A stretch of DNA of 64,000 nt from Cellulosimicrobium arenosum. GTDB lineage: Bacteria > Actinomycetota > Actinomycetes > Actinomycetales > Cellulomonadaceae. Where the stretch lies: positions 1-64,000 of the forward strand of contig NZ_JACYHB010000014.1 of NCBI RefSeq assembly GCF_014837295.1, given 5' to 3'. Shown here in pieces: positions 16,588 through 24,434 of this stretch (position 1 is the stretch's first letter; the number at the start of each line of letters is the position of its first letter). The notes beneath the pieces were generated by a model. The model was not told the DNA's origin and searched no databases. It saw nothing but the letters and a program-made list of their open reading frames with translations. The position numbers were made by a program, and so were the translations under genes.

Positions 16588-16655
16588 CGTGCCGGGTGCC
16601 CGGCGCCGCAGCAAGAATCGTCCACGGCGGCGCGCACCGGAAGGCTCTGCGAGGA

Positions 16656-17186
16656 CTACTCGCCGACCGCGCCGTCGACCGACTCGCGGATGAGGTCCGC
16701 GTGACCGTTGTGCCGCGCATACTCCTCGATCATGTGGACGACGATCCAGCGCAGGTTCCACGCCTCGCCGGTACGCCGGTGCGCCACGGCCGACACGCGG
16801 TCCAGGCCGCCGTCCGCCATCGCCGCCTCGAGGATCTCGTCGGACGCGGCGATCGACCGGTCCAGCAGCACGCGCAGCTCCTCCGGGCTGTCCTGCGTCG
16901 CGCTGTGCCAGTCCCAGTCCGCGTCGGTATCCCAGTCGGCGGTGTCGAACGGAGCGATGAGAGGTTTGCCGAGGAAGATCTCCGAGAACCAGTACGACTC
17001 GACGAACGCGACGTGCTTGAGCAGCCCGCCCAGGGACATGGTCGACGGCGGCAGCGTCTGCGCGAGCTCAGCGGCATCCAGGCCGGACGTCTTCCAGCGC
17101 AGCGTGTCGCGGTGGTAGTCGAGGAACCCGGGCAGGGTCGTGATCTCGTCGGCGGTGGCGGGAGGGTCCGTGCGCTGGTCGCTCAC
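16656..17186 (-). CDS. DinB-family protein (DUF664-like)
   Basis: The 176-residue protein has the DUF664/DinB layout: GFLDYHRDTLRWKTSGL, LGGLLKHVAFVESYWF with the first His, and NLRWIVVHMIEEYARHNGHA with the paired His of the metal site. Members are putative thiol-dependent transferases or hydrolases with unknown substrates. The GTG at 17186 is chosen because the upstream frame is unconserved; the ribosome site is weak. It is the second DinB-like gene in the window but unlike the 8.2-kb one in sequence. Confidence 0.82.
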   Translation of the reverse strand: MSDQRTDPPATADEITTLPGFLDYHRDTLRWKTSGLDAAELAQTLPPSTMSLGGLLKHVAFVESYWFSEIFLGKPLIAPFDTADWDTDADWDWHSATQDSPEELRVLLDRSIAASDEILEAAMADGGLDRVSAVAHRRTGEAWNLRWIVVHMIEEYARHNGHADLIRESVDGAVGE

Positions 17187-17215
17187 CGCGCCAACCCTAG
17201 GCTCTCGGCGGATGC

Positions 17216-17554
17216 TCAACCATCGAATTCGGTCTCCCATGCGAGCCACTTGCGCCCGACGGCCGCCTCGACGTCGACACCCTGCGCACGGGCGAGGAGA
17301 AGAAGGTGGGCGAGGACGTCGGCCACCTCGTCCGCGAGGGCCCGTCCCGCGCCGTCGGGCACGGGCTCGTGGCGTGGGCGTGTGCGGCCCGTCGCGGCGA
17401 GGAACGCCTGCGTGAGCTCGCCGACCTCCTCGGTCAGCTTGAGCGCGAACCAGTCCGGGTCGCGGTCGATACCGAACTTGTGCGCGTAGAGCGCCGAGAT
17501 CGCCTCGACGCGATCGGAGAGGTCGGCGAGGGTGAGCGGCGCGTCGTCGGGCAT
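17216..17554 (-). CDS. MazG-like nucleotide pyrophosphohydrolase
   Basis: The 112-residue protein carries the MazG-like metal motif: LKLTEEVGELTQAFLA (ExxE) and ADEVADVLAHLLLLA (ExxD). Single-domain relatives hydrolyse non-canonical or excess NTPs to NMP and PPi. Length is normal for the short family. It is followed by the DinB-like gene after 29 bases, so they may be co-transcribed. Confidence 0.82.
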   Translation of the reverse strand: MPDDAPLTLADLSDRVEAISALYAHKFGIDRDPDWFALKLTEEVGELTQAFLAATGRTRPRHEPVPDGAGRALADEVADVLAHLLLLARAQGVDVEAAVGRKWLAWETEFDG

Positions 17555-17602
17555 CCGCCCAGTGAACCACTGGCGCCGGATCCGCTCATGCCGCTCGCAG
17601 CA

Positions 17603-18022
17603 TCACGGCGCGCCGTGACCGGGACGACCCCACGGGGCCCGCCGGGGTTCGGTCAGGAGCAGGATCCCGGTGGCGAGCACGGCCACGGCGGTGATTCCGT
17701 GCACGCCGAGCGCGACAGCCGCCGAACCCCCGGACGCCAGCACGAGGATCATGTCCGTCGCCGGGACGATCGTCTCGACCGCGAGCACCCAGCCCAGCGC
17801 GCGGCGTTGCCCCGTGAGCAGCAGCGTGAGCGGGATGAGGCCCGAGGCCAGGTCGCGGATGCCCTTGGTCGCGAGGAACGCCGCGGCGTCACCCTCGGGC
17901 CAGACGGGCATGCCGAACGACGGCGCCGTCGCGGCCGGGGCGAACAGGTAGCTGAAGCCGACGTAGCCGATCCCGAGCGCGAGCAGGACGGTCAGCGTGG
18001 ATGCCAGGTGCTTGCGGAACAT
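17603..18022 (-). CDS. DUF4267-type small membrane protein
   Basis: The 139-residue protein has four hydrophobic segments (LTVLLALGIGYVGFSYLF, GLIPLTLLLTGQRRALGWVL and others) and the small-residue pattern ATKGIRDLASGLIPL seen in DUF4267 proteins. The function is unknown. I take the ATG at 18022 because AAGGAG lies eight bases upstream; an ATG at 18100 would add an odd repeat (TTQAPK twice) without a ribosome site. It lies just downstream of the cupin gene, in the MarR-operator transcription unit. Confidence 0.75.
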   Translation of the reverse strand: MFRKHLASTLTVLLALGIGYVGFSYLFAPAATAPSFGMPVWPEGDAAAFLATKGIRDLASGLIPLTLLLTGQRRALGWVLAVETIVPATDMILVLASGGSAAVALGVHGITAVAVLATGILLLTEPRRAPWGRPGHGAP

Positions 18023-18057
18023 GGGGGCACTCCTTCTCGTGGTGACAGCGGCCCGGG

Positions 18058-18093
18058 TGGTCTTCGGGGCCTGGGTGGTCTTCGGGGCCTGGG
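18058..18093. repeat. 18-bp tandem duplication
   Basis: Two exact copies of TGGTCTTCGGGGCCTGGG lie side by side between the cupin gene and the DUF4267 gene, with a further partial copy on each side. It looks like a recent slippage duplication in a non-coding gap. Confidence 0.8.
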
Positions 18094-18104
18094 TGGTCAT
18101 CGGT

Positions 18105-18575
18105 TCAGCGCCCGACCGGACGCGAGAGCGGGCCGAGCACGCGCACGACGGCGCGTGTGAGCGGTGAGGCGGGGCGCATCACGTCGCGGTACTCGTTGAG
18201 GACGCCTGCGAGGCCGACAAGCCCGGCCCGCCCGTCGCGGTGCAGCCGGTCCATGGCGGTGAAGAACGGCTCGACGCGCGCCGCGGGCGTGCTGAGCCAG
18301 CACACCGTCGCGGGCGCGTCGCCGGGGTTCCACATGTGGTGCACGGTGCCGCGCGGGACGTCGAACGAGTCGCCGGCGGTGACGTCCTGCTCGTGGTCGA
18401 CGAACCCGACGCGGAGCGTGCCCGCGAGGACGGTGAAGGACTCGTCGTGGTGCGGGTGCACGTGCTTCGGGGGGCGCGAGCCGCGGGGCTGGTACGTCGC
18501 CTCCACCTGGAAGCGGTCCGCGGTGCTCTCCTGCACCACCAGGGTCTCCGAGCCGTTGAGCGTCAGCGTGGTCAT
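18105..18575 (-). CDS. Cupin-domain protein
   Basis: The 156-residue protein has the two cupin motifs: KHVHPHHDESFTVLAGTLRV (metal-binding His and Glu) and DVPRGTVHHMWNPGDAPA (second His). The N-terminal barrel is complete and is followed by a helical C terminus. The substrate is unknown. It is transcribed away from a marR gene, and the gap holds clear palindromes, so MarR probably regulates it. Ribosome site GAGGAAG precedes the ATG by seven bases. Confidence 0.85.
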   Translation of the reverse strand: MTTLTLNGSETLVVQESTADRFQVEATYQPRGSRPPKHVHPHHDESFTVLAGTLRVGFVDHEQDVTAGDSFDVPRGTVHHMWNPGDAPATVCWLSTPAARVEPFFTAMDRLHRDGRAGLVGLAGVLNEYRDVMRPASPLTRAVVRVLGPLSRPVGR

Positions 18576-18588
18576 GATGACTTCCTCT

Positions 18589-18656
18589 CAAGTAACTTGT
18601 GCACGAGTTGCTTGAGCCCAAGTTAGCGCACGAGTAACTCGTGCGCAAGGTAAAAT
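18589..18656. promoter_or_regulatory. MarR operators and promoters between cupin and marR
   Basis: Two palindromes lie here: CAAGTAACTTG (18589-18599) and a 21-base one with arms GCGCACGAGT and ACTCGTGCGC around one A (18626-18646). A third related half (GCACGAGTTGCTTG) is at 18601. TAAAAT at 18651-18656 is the marR -10, six bases before its ATG. MarR bound here could control both directions. Confidence 0.75.
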
Positions 18657-18662
18657 GCGGGC

Positions 18663-19160
18663 ATGGACGACAACGACCGCATCGACGCGCTCGTCGGGCA
18701 GTGGGCCGACGAGCGTCCCGACCTCGATCTCGACGCCATGGCGCTGCTCGCCCGGCTGGGTCGGACCGCGGAGCTCGTGGACGCGCGCACTCAGGCGCTG
18801 GCCGCGGACTACGGCGTGAACCGCGGCGACGGCGACGTGCTGTTCGCCCTGCGCCGGGCCGGCGCGCCGTACCGGCTCTCACCCACGAGCCTGGCGCGCG
18901 CGCTGCTCATGACCACCGGCACCATGACCGGCCGCCTGGACCGGCTGGAGACACGCGGCCTGATCGTGCGCGTCCCGAGCACGCAGGACCGCCGCAGTCT
19001 CGACGTCGAGCTGACCGACGAGGGCAGGCGCCAGGTGGACGACGCCGTCACCCGCCACGGCGCGACTCAGCGGGAGATCGTCGCGACGCTCACCGCGACG
19101 GACCGCGCCGACCTCGACCGCGTGACCCGACGGCTGATCACGCACCTCGGTTCGGACTAG
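18663..19160 (+). CDS. MarR-family transcriptional regulator
   Basis: The 165-residue protein has a MarR winged helix: YGVNRGDGDVLFALRRAGAP, LSPTSLARALLMTTGTMTGR (recognition helix), LDRLETRGLIVRVPSTQDRR (wing). It is divergent from a cupin gene and flanked by palindromes, so it likely represses both and responds to a small ligand. Its mRNA is probably leaderless (TAAAAT six bases upstream). Confidence 0.92.
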   Translation: MDDNDRIDALVGQWADERPDLDLDAMALLARLGRTAELVDARTQALAADYGVNRGDGDVLFALRRAGAPYRLSPTSLARALLMTTGTMTGRLDRLETRGLIVRVPSTQDRRSLDVELTDEGRRQVDDAVTRHGATQREIVATLTATDRADLDRVTRRLITHLGSD

Positions 19161-19170
19161 CGGGCGACGG

Positions 19171-20256
19171 TCACGCCGTTCGCTCTCGGGGCGAGCCGTC
19201 CGGCCGCGGTCCGATCCGGTGGATCGCCTCCTGCGGGTAGAGCGCCTCCCGGCTCTCCCGCCGGAACCGGCGGTAGAAGTCACCCATCACCGCTGCGACG
19301 GGTGCGTGCCGGACCAGGATCGCCGCGACCGCCGGTGGAGCCCCGCTCGGCGCCACGCCTTCCGCGAGCGAGCGCACGAACGCCTGCCGCTCCTGTGGCC
19401 CGTACCCGTACAGGGCGACGACCAGCCAGTTCACCAGGTGCGTCACGGCATAGGCGCGGTCGTAGCCGCGGTGCGCGTCGAAGAAGTCCGCCTCCCCCTG
19501 TGCGAGCTCGAACCGGGAGGAGATCGCGAGACCGTAGTCGGCGAGGTAGAGCCGCGTGCCGTCGGTGAGGATGTTCTCGAAGTGGGCGTCGAGATGCAGC
19601 AGCTGGCGGTCGTTCATGAACGAGATCCCAGCCTCGAGCTCGCGCTCCACCATGGCGCAGGCCCGCTCGGCGGCGTCGTCGTCCCCGGCCCTGATCTGGT
19701 CGTCCAGCCAGTCGTGCAGGTTCTGCGGGACGTACTCGAGGAACAGCAGGATGCTCGCCGAGGACTGCTGCAGGGCCTCGATCCGCCGGCGCACCTCCGG
19801 CCCGCCGCCCCAGTACGCGACGGCGCGCTCGACGTCGGCCAGCTCGTCGGGGAGCGGCTGGCCGGCGTCGGGCAGCACCCGCCAGTGGTACATCAGCGGG
19901 AAGCCCTCGGAGTCCCCCGCGATCACCCAGCCCGTCGTCATGACGTGCACGGCCAGCTCCCGCCAGGCGCCGAAACCGGGTCCGCCGATGGTGCCGACCC
20001 CGTAGTGGACGAAGTCCGGCAGCCCGAAGAGGTTCGCCGTGGAGCGGACGTTCTCCGGCCGCCGCTCGAGGTCGGTCAGGCGCACCTGCTTGACGAAGAC
20101 CGGGATGCCCTCGACCTCGAGCAGGAGGATCTGCCCGCCGATGCCGGCACCGACCGGCACGGCGTCGTCCACGAGCTCGCGCAGCCTGCGGCCGCTGCAC
20201 AGCGACAGGGCCGTGGACGCGGCTCCGTGGGCGGCCAGCCGAGCACCACGGGACAT
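19171..20256 (-). CDS. Protein-kinase-fold protein of unknown substrate
   Basis: The 361-residue protein keeps kinase-fold hallmarks: an ATP-lysine region (GIPVFVKQVRL), the catalytic loop LLHLDAHFENILTDG (HxDxxxxN) and the metal Asp in LYLADYGLA. It is closer to aminoglycoside-phosphotransferase-like kinases than to PknB types; no transmembrane or sensor part is seen. The ATG at 20256 is chosen over the upstream TTG because GGAG precedes it. It starts one base after the CDF gene stops, so it belongs to the arsR-CDF unit. The substrate is not known. Confidence 0.7.
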   Translation of the reverse strand: MSRGARLAAHGAASTALSLCSGRRLRELVDDAVPVGAGIGGQILLLEVEGIPVFVKQVRLTDLERRPENVRSTANLFGLPDFVHYGVGTIGGPGFGAWRELAVHVMTTGWVIAGDSEGFPLMYHWRVLPDAGQPLPDELADVERAVAYWGGGPEVRRRIEALQQSSASILLFLEYVPQNLHDWLDDQIRAGDDDAAERACAMVERELEAGISFMNDRQLLHLDAHFENILTDGTRLYLADYGLAISSRFELAQGEADFFDAHRGYDRAYAVTHLVNWLVVALYGYGPQERQAFVRSLAEGVAPSGAPPAVAAILVRHAPVAAVMGDFYRRFRRESREALYPQEAIHRIGPRPDGSPRERTA

Positions 20257-20257
20257 G

Positions 20258-21043
20258 TCAGGGCTCCGCAACTCCGCCTCCAGCCGAGCGCTCGCCGACG
20301 GGCCGGGCCGGAGCGCAGCACCCGTCCTCGCACCCGGCCGCGTCCGGGTCGGACTCGCCAGGGACGACGGTGCGCGCGACCTCGTCGCTCGCGGCGAGCA
20401 GCGCGCCGACCGGGGCGCAGCACGCGTCGCCGCGCCAGGCCTCGACGCCCTCCTTGACGGCGACGGCCGCGATGACGAGCGCGGCGACCGGGTCCGCCCA
20501 GGTCCAGCCGAGCGTGGAGGTGAGCACGAGCCCGACGAGGAGCACCCCGGACAGGTAGGTGCACAGCAGGGTCTGCCGGGAGTCCGCGACCGCGGACGCG
20601 GAGCCGAGCTCGCGACCGGTGCGGCGCTCGAACCACGACAGGAACGGCATGACCGCGAGCGACACGGCCGCGAGCACGATCCCGACGGTCGAGTGCTCCG
20701 GCTCGGCGGCGCCGAGGAGCGCGCGGGCCGCGTCGACGGTGACGAACAGCGCGAGGCCGAAGAACGAGACGGCGACGAGCCGCAGCGCGACGCGCTCGCG
20801 CCGGTGCGGGTCGGGCGCCGCGAACTGCCACGCGACCGCCGCGGCCGACAGGACCTCGACGACGGAGTCGAGGCCGAAGCCCACGAGCGCGGCCGACGAC
20901 GCGATCCGACCGGCCGTGATGGCGACGACCGCCTCGACCACGTTGTAGGCGATCGTCGCGGCGACGACCCACCGCACGCGGCGCTCGAGCACTGCTCGAC
21001 GGGCGGCGGCCAGCGGGGGCGGGCCGAGGGAGACGGAGGTCAT
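20258..21043 (-). CDS. CDF-like heavy-metal cation transporter
   Basis: The 261-residue protein has about six membrane helices. SSAALVGFGLDSVVEVLSAA carries the TM2 metal-site Asp and Glu positions typical of CDF-like efflux proteins. The C-terminal tail is Cys-rich (GDACCAPVGAL, CEDGCCAPA), suggesting metal binding. The ATG overlaps the arsR TGA (ATGA), so it is the likely target of that metal sensor. Zn, Cd or a similar divalent metal is the probable substrate; this is inference. Confidence 0.82.
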   Translation of the reverse strand: MTSVSLGPPPLAAARRAVLERRVRWVVAATIAYNVVEAVVAITAGRIASSAALVGFGLDSVVEVLSAAAVAWQFAAPDPHRRERVALRLVAVSFFGLALFVTVDAARALLGAAEPEHSTVGIVLAAVSLAVMPFLSWFERRTGRELGSASAVADSRQTLLCTYLSGVLLVGLVLTSTLGWTWADPVAALVIAAVAVKEGVEAWRGDACCAPVGALLAASDEVARTVVPGESDPDAAGCEDGCCAPARPVGERSAGGGVAEP

Positions 21044-21375
21044 GCGCAGGTGCACCCGTCGGGCCCGCAGCACGTCGGGTCGACCGCCACGACGAGCCGC
21101 AGCAGGTCGTCGAGCGCCGGGGTCAGGTGTGGGTCGGCGAGCCGATACCACGTGCGCCGACCGTCGGGGATCGCCTCCACCAGCCCGCACCCACGCAGGC
21201 ACGCGAGCTGGTTCGACATGACCTGGCGGGAGACGCCCAGGGCGTCGGCGAGGTCGGACGGGTAGGCAGGCGCCTCGCGCAGCGTCAGCAGGATCCGCGT
21301 GCGCGTCTCGTCGGACAGCGCGTGCCCGAGCCGCGCGAGCGCGGCGGTGTGCGTGAGCGTGACGGTCTCGACCAT
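21040..21375 (-). CDS. ArsR-family metal-sensing repressor
   Basis: The 111-residue protein has the ArsR winged helix (LSDETRTRILLTLREAPAY, SDLADALGVSRQVMSNQLAC) and a Cys-rich C terminus (DPTCCGPDGCTCA) like CmtR/cadmium-type sensors. An internal Cys (LACLRGCGLVEAIPDG) may be part of the metal site. Metal binding should release the operator upstream (21384-21403) and switch on the co-transcribed CDF transporter and kinase-like gene. Confidence 0.9.
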   Translation of the reverse strand: MVETVTLTHTAALARLGHALSDETRTRILLTLREAPAYPSDLADALGVSRQVMSNQLACLRGCGLVEAIPDGRRTWYRLADPHLTPALDDLLRLVVAVDPTCCGPDGCTCA

Positions 21376-21383
21376 CCCCCCAC

Positions 21384-21403
21384 AGTACAGCGAAACGTGT
21401 ACT
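21384..21403 (-). promoter_or_regulatory. ArsR operator palindrome
   Basis: AGTACA and TGTACT are inverted repeats separated by eight bases, starting nine bases before the arsR ATG. This is the expected place and form for ArsR autorepression. Confidence 0.65.
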
Positions 21404-21449
21404 CGACCAGCCCGAGCCCACCCGACCCGTCGAGCACGACATCGCCCGC

Positions 21450-21510
21450 CGCCGAACACGCCCTGGGGGTCGTTATCGGGCGGATGACGACCCCCAGGGC
21501 GTGTTCGGCG
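21450..21510. repeat. Palindromic repeat, CGCCGAACACG family, copy A (terminator)
   Basis: Perfect 24-bp arms (21450-21473 and 21487-21510, beginning CGCCGAACACGCCC) flank a 13-base loop. It lies just after the ABC permease stop and would terminate that operon. Related copies occur at 54127-54190 and 55343-55408. Confidence 0.85.
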
Positions 21511-21524
21511 GGAGATGAGAACCG

Positions 21525-22388
21525 TCAGGTCGTGCGGCGGGTGCGGCGGATGCCTACCCACAGCCCCACCGCGCACGTCAGCGCCGCCGCCGCGAAGCCC
21601 CACAGGACGTCCGTGTCCACGAGCGAGCCGGCCAGCAGCGCGCGCTCCGCGTCGACGATGTACGTCAGCGGGTTGAACATCGCGGCCGTCTGCATCCACG
21701 CCGGGCCTGCCTCGAGCGGGAGCATCATCCCGGACAGGATGAGCAGCGGGAAGAGCAGCGACTGCTGGACGCCCCAGAACAGCCACTCGCGGTTCTTCGC
21801 GGCGAGGGCGAGCGAGATCGACAGCGCTCCGACTCCCACGCCGAACAGCCCGAGCAGGAGCAGCCCTACGAGCAGGTGCAGCGGGTAGAGCGTGAAACCG
21901 AACGGCACGCACACGACCGCGATGAGCAGCCCCTGCACGACGAGCGGCGCGAACTCCTTGAGCGCACGACCCACGAGGATCGCGGAGCGGTCGAGCGGCG
22001 TCGCCAGCACCCGCTCGTAGGAGCCGGTCATCATCTCGTAGAGCAGGTTGGACCCGCTCATGGACGTGCCGAAGAGCGAGATCATCACGATCACGCCGGG
22101 CACGAACCACTGCAACGTGTCCGCGGTGCTCCCGCCCCCGCCCGGCGTCCCACCGCCGAACCCGCCGACCGCGCCCGTGAGCAGCGGCCCGAACAGACCG
22201 AGGAAGATCAGCGGCTGCAGGAGCGAGAAGATCAGCGTGAACGGGTCGCGCAGCACGAGCAGGATCTCGCGCGTGAACACGGCCCAGGTGTCGGCGACGA
22301 GCTTCCCCGCCCCTGTTCGCACGGAGACGTCACCGCCCGGGCGCCCCCCGGTGGTCCGGGTTGCCGACAGGTTGGTCTGCGCGGTCAT
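21525..22388 (-). CDS. ABC-2-type transporter permease
   Basis: The 287-residue protein has about six membrane helices and the ABC2 pattern (FTLIFSLLQPLIFLGLFGPL, MMTGSYERVLATPLDRSAIL, FPLLILSGMMLPLE). It pairs with the ATPase immediately upstream: its ATG shares the A of that gene's TGA, with AGGAGG seven bases before. The pair resembles the DrrA/DrrB daunorubicin-type exporter layout. The substrate is unknown. A strong palindromic terminator follows. Confidence 0.9.
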   Translation of the reverse strand: MTAQTNLSATRTTGGRPGGDVSVRTGAGKLVADTWAVFTREILLVLRDPFTLIFSLLQPLIFLGLFGPLLTGAVGGFGGGTPGGGGSTADTLQWFVPGVIVMISLFGTSMSGSNLLYEMMTGSYERVLATPLDRSAILVGRALKEFAPLVVQGLLIAVVCVPFGFTLYPLHLLVGLLLLGLFGVGVGALSISLALAAKNREWLFWGVQQSLLFPLLILSGMMLPLEAGPAWMQTAAMFNPLTYIVDAERALLAGSLVDTDVLWGFAAAALTCAVGLWVGIRRTRRTT

Positions 22389-23407
22389 CACGCCGCCTCC
22401 TCTCGCAGGGAGCGCCCGGTGAGGTTGAGGAAGACGTCGTCGAGGCTCGCCTGGCGCAGCTCGGCCGAGCGCACCGCGAACCCCGCGACGCGCAGCGCCT
22501 CGATCGCCTCCGGCAGCCGCGTGTCCCCGTGCGCGGTGGAGATGCGCACAGTCCGCGCGCCGTCCGCCGCGACCGCCCCGTCGGTCCGGACCTCGCCGTC
22601 ACCGGAGGCCAGCGCCGTACGGAGCGTGGCCTCGTCGTCGGGCAGCAGGTCCGTGCCCGACGGCGCACCGCCCGCCGACCCTGGCGCCACCACCAGCGTG
22701 ACGAGGTCGTCGGAGTGGTCGCGCTTGAGCTCGGACGGGGTCGCGTCGGCGATGATCTCGCCGTGGTCGATGACGACGACGCGCTCGGCCATGTCGTCGG
22801 CCTCGTCGAGGTAGTGCGTGGTGAGGACGATCGTCATGCCGTACCGCTCGCGCATCGCGCCGATGTGCTCCCACAGGTTGGCCCGGGCGTGCGGGTCGAG
22901 GCCGGTGGTGGGCTCGTCGAGGAACAGCAGCGGCGGGTGGTTCATCAGGCCGAGGGCGACGTCGAGGCGTCGGCGCTGCCCGCCGGACAGCGACTGGACG
23001 GTGCGCTTCTCGAGCCCGCCGAGGTCGAGCGCCTCGAGGAGCTCCGCGGCCCGGCGCGAGTACTCGGCGGAGCCCAGGCCGTAGAACCGGCCCTGGTTGT
23101 GCAGCTCGTCGAGCACCCGGTAGGAGAACCCGCCCCCGTTGCCCTGGCCGATGAAGCCGATCTGCGAGCGTACGTGCGCGGGGTGGCGCGTGACGTCGTA
23201 CCCGGCGACCTCGGCCGTGCCGGCGGTGGGTTCGAGGAGGCTCGTGAGCATCCGCAGGGTCGTGGACTTGCCGGCCCCGTTGGGGCCGAGGAAGGCGACC
23301 AGCTCGCCCTCACGGACGTCGACGTCGATGCCCTTGACGGCCTCGACGGTCTCGGACTTGCGGTGGAAGGTCTTGGTCAGACCTCGGGCTCGGATCACCG
23401 TGGACAT
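22388..23407 (-). CDS. ABC transporter ATP-binding protein (DrrA-like)
   Basis: The 339-residue ATPase has Walker A (FLGPNGAGKSTTLRML), Q-loop (IGFIGQGNGGG), signature (VQSLSGGQRRRLDVALGL), Walker B (PLLFLDEPTTGLDP) and H-loop (VLTTHYLDEADDM). A C-terminal extension of about 100 residues is typical of drug-resistance exporters. It works with the overlapping permease. A TetR-family gene is divergent, and 11-base palindromes in the gap suggest it controls this operon. Confidence 0.93.
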   Translation of the reverse strand: MSTVIRARGLTKTFHRKSETVEAVKGIDVDVREGELVAFLGPNGAGKSTTLRMLTSLLEPTAGTAEVAGYDVTRHPAHVRSQIGFIGQGNGGGFSYRVLDELHNQGRFYGLGSAEYSRRAAELLEALDLGGLEKRTVQSLSGGQRRRLDVALGLMNHPPLLFLDEPTTGLDPHARANLWEHIGAMRERYGMTIVLTTHYLDEADDMAERVVVIDHGEIIADATPSELKRDHSDDLVTLVVAPGSAGGAPSGTDLLPDDEATLRTALASGDGEVRTDGAVAADGARTVRISTAHGDTRLPEAIEALRVAGFAVRSAELRQASLDDVFLNLTGRSLREEAA

Positions 23408-23415
23408 CCCCTCTC

Positions 23416-23460
23416 GTACGCCGTACGGTAACGGCACGACGACGCAAGCATACGCTGTAC
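23416..23460. promoter_or_regulatory. Paired operator sites between ABC operon and tetR
   Basis: GTACGCCGTAC (23416-23426) is a perfect 11-base palindrome, and the related ATACGCTGTAC lies at 23450-23460, 34 bases away. The two lie between the divergent ABC and TetR genes, suitable for binding by the TetR dimer. Confidence 0.55.
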
Positions 23461-23520
23461 GGGAAAGGTGCCGCGAGGGTCTGACAACCCGCGGCTCGGC
23501 AGATCGGGGAGGATGACGGC

Positions 23521-24402
23521 GTGACGCACGACGACCCCACCGCACCAGCCGGCGCTCCGGGACCCGAGACCGCCGACGCACGACCCCGCGGGATGATCGC
23601 GGCGGCCGAGGCGGGCCATCCCGGTGCGATCCGGGCCGCCGAGCACGCGCGCGTGTCCGAGGTGGAGGTCGTCCGTACACCCGAGACCACCCGCCGCCTC
23701 GCCCTCCTGTGGGACCCGCCCGCCCCCGCGACCCGCGGGCGCAAGGCCCGCCTCACGCTCGACGAGGTCGTCGAGGCCGGGATCGCCGTCGCGCAGGAGG
23801 GTGGGCTCGACGCGCTGTCGATGCGCCGCGTCGCGGCCCGGCTCGGAGTCGGCGCCATGTCCCTCTACACGTACGTCCCGGGCCGGACCGAGCTCGTCGA
23901 CCTCATGATCGACCGCGCCTACGCCGAGCTCGACCTGCCCGTCGCGGGCGCGCCGTGGCGTCCTGCGCTCGCGCAGTACGCGCACCAGATCTGGGACCTC
24001 TACCAGCGCCGCCCCTGGATCCTGCAGACCAACATGTGGCGCACCCCGCTCGCGCCGCACGTGCTCGACGCCCAGGAGGCCGGGCTGCGGACCGTCGTGG
24101 ACACCGGCCTCACCGAGGTCCAGGTCGTCGAGACGCTCGGGCTCGTCGACAACTACGTGCAGGGCCTCGCGCGCGCGACGATCGCGGAGTCCGCCGAGCA
24201 GGCGACCACCGGGATGGGTGCCGACGAGTACTGGACCACCCTGAGCAGCTTCTGGGAGGACTGGTTCGACGTCGAGCGCTACCCGGTCATGACGCGCGTC
24301 TACGTGGCGGGCGGCTTCGACACCCCCCAGGGTCCGCTCGACGCGAGCCTCGAACGGCTGCTCGACGCCGTCGAGGCCGCGATCGATCGCGCGAACGGCT
24401 GA
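23521..24402 (+). CDS. TetR-family regulator with long N-terminal extension
   Basis: The 293-residue protein is longer than usual: about 70 extra residues precede the HTH ([40 protein letters not shown]). The C-terminal domain ([20 protein letters not shown]) is of the TetR_C type seen in tetracycline-like repressors. It is divergent from the ABC exporter and likely its repressor. The GTG has GAGGAT six bases upstream. The true start could be later, since the leader is poorly conserved in character. Confidence 0.88.
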   Translation: MTHDDPTAPAGAPGPETADARPRGMIAAAEAGHPGAIRAAEHARVSEVEVVRTPETTRRLALLWDPPAPATRGRKARLTLDEVVEAGIAVAQEGGLDALSMRRVAARLGVGAMSLYTYVPGRTELVDLMIDRAYAELDLPVAGAPWRPALAQYAHQIWDLYQRRPWILQTNMWRTPLAPHVLDAQEAGLRTVVDTGLTEVQVVETLGLVDNYVQGLARATIAESAEQATTGMGADEYWTTLSSFWEDWFDVERYPVMTRVYVAGGFDTPQGPLDASLERLLDAVEAAIDRANG

Positions 24403-24434
24403 CGCGCAGGCCCGACCCCTGGCAGGATCGACCC

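Noticed and set aside
18023-18100. Longer start for the DUF4267 protein at 18100
   Set aside because: The extra residues come from an 18-bp tandem repeat and lack a ribosome site, whereas the ATG at 18022 has AAGGAG.
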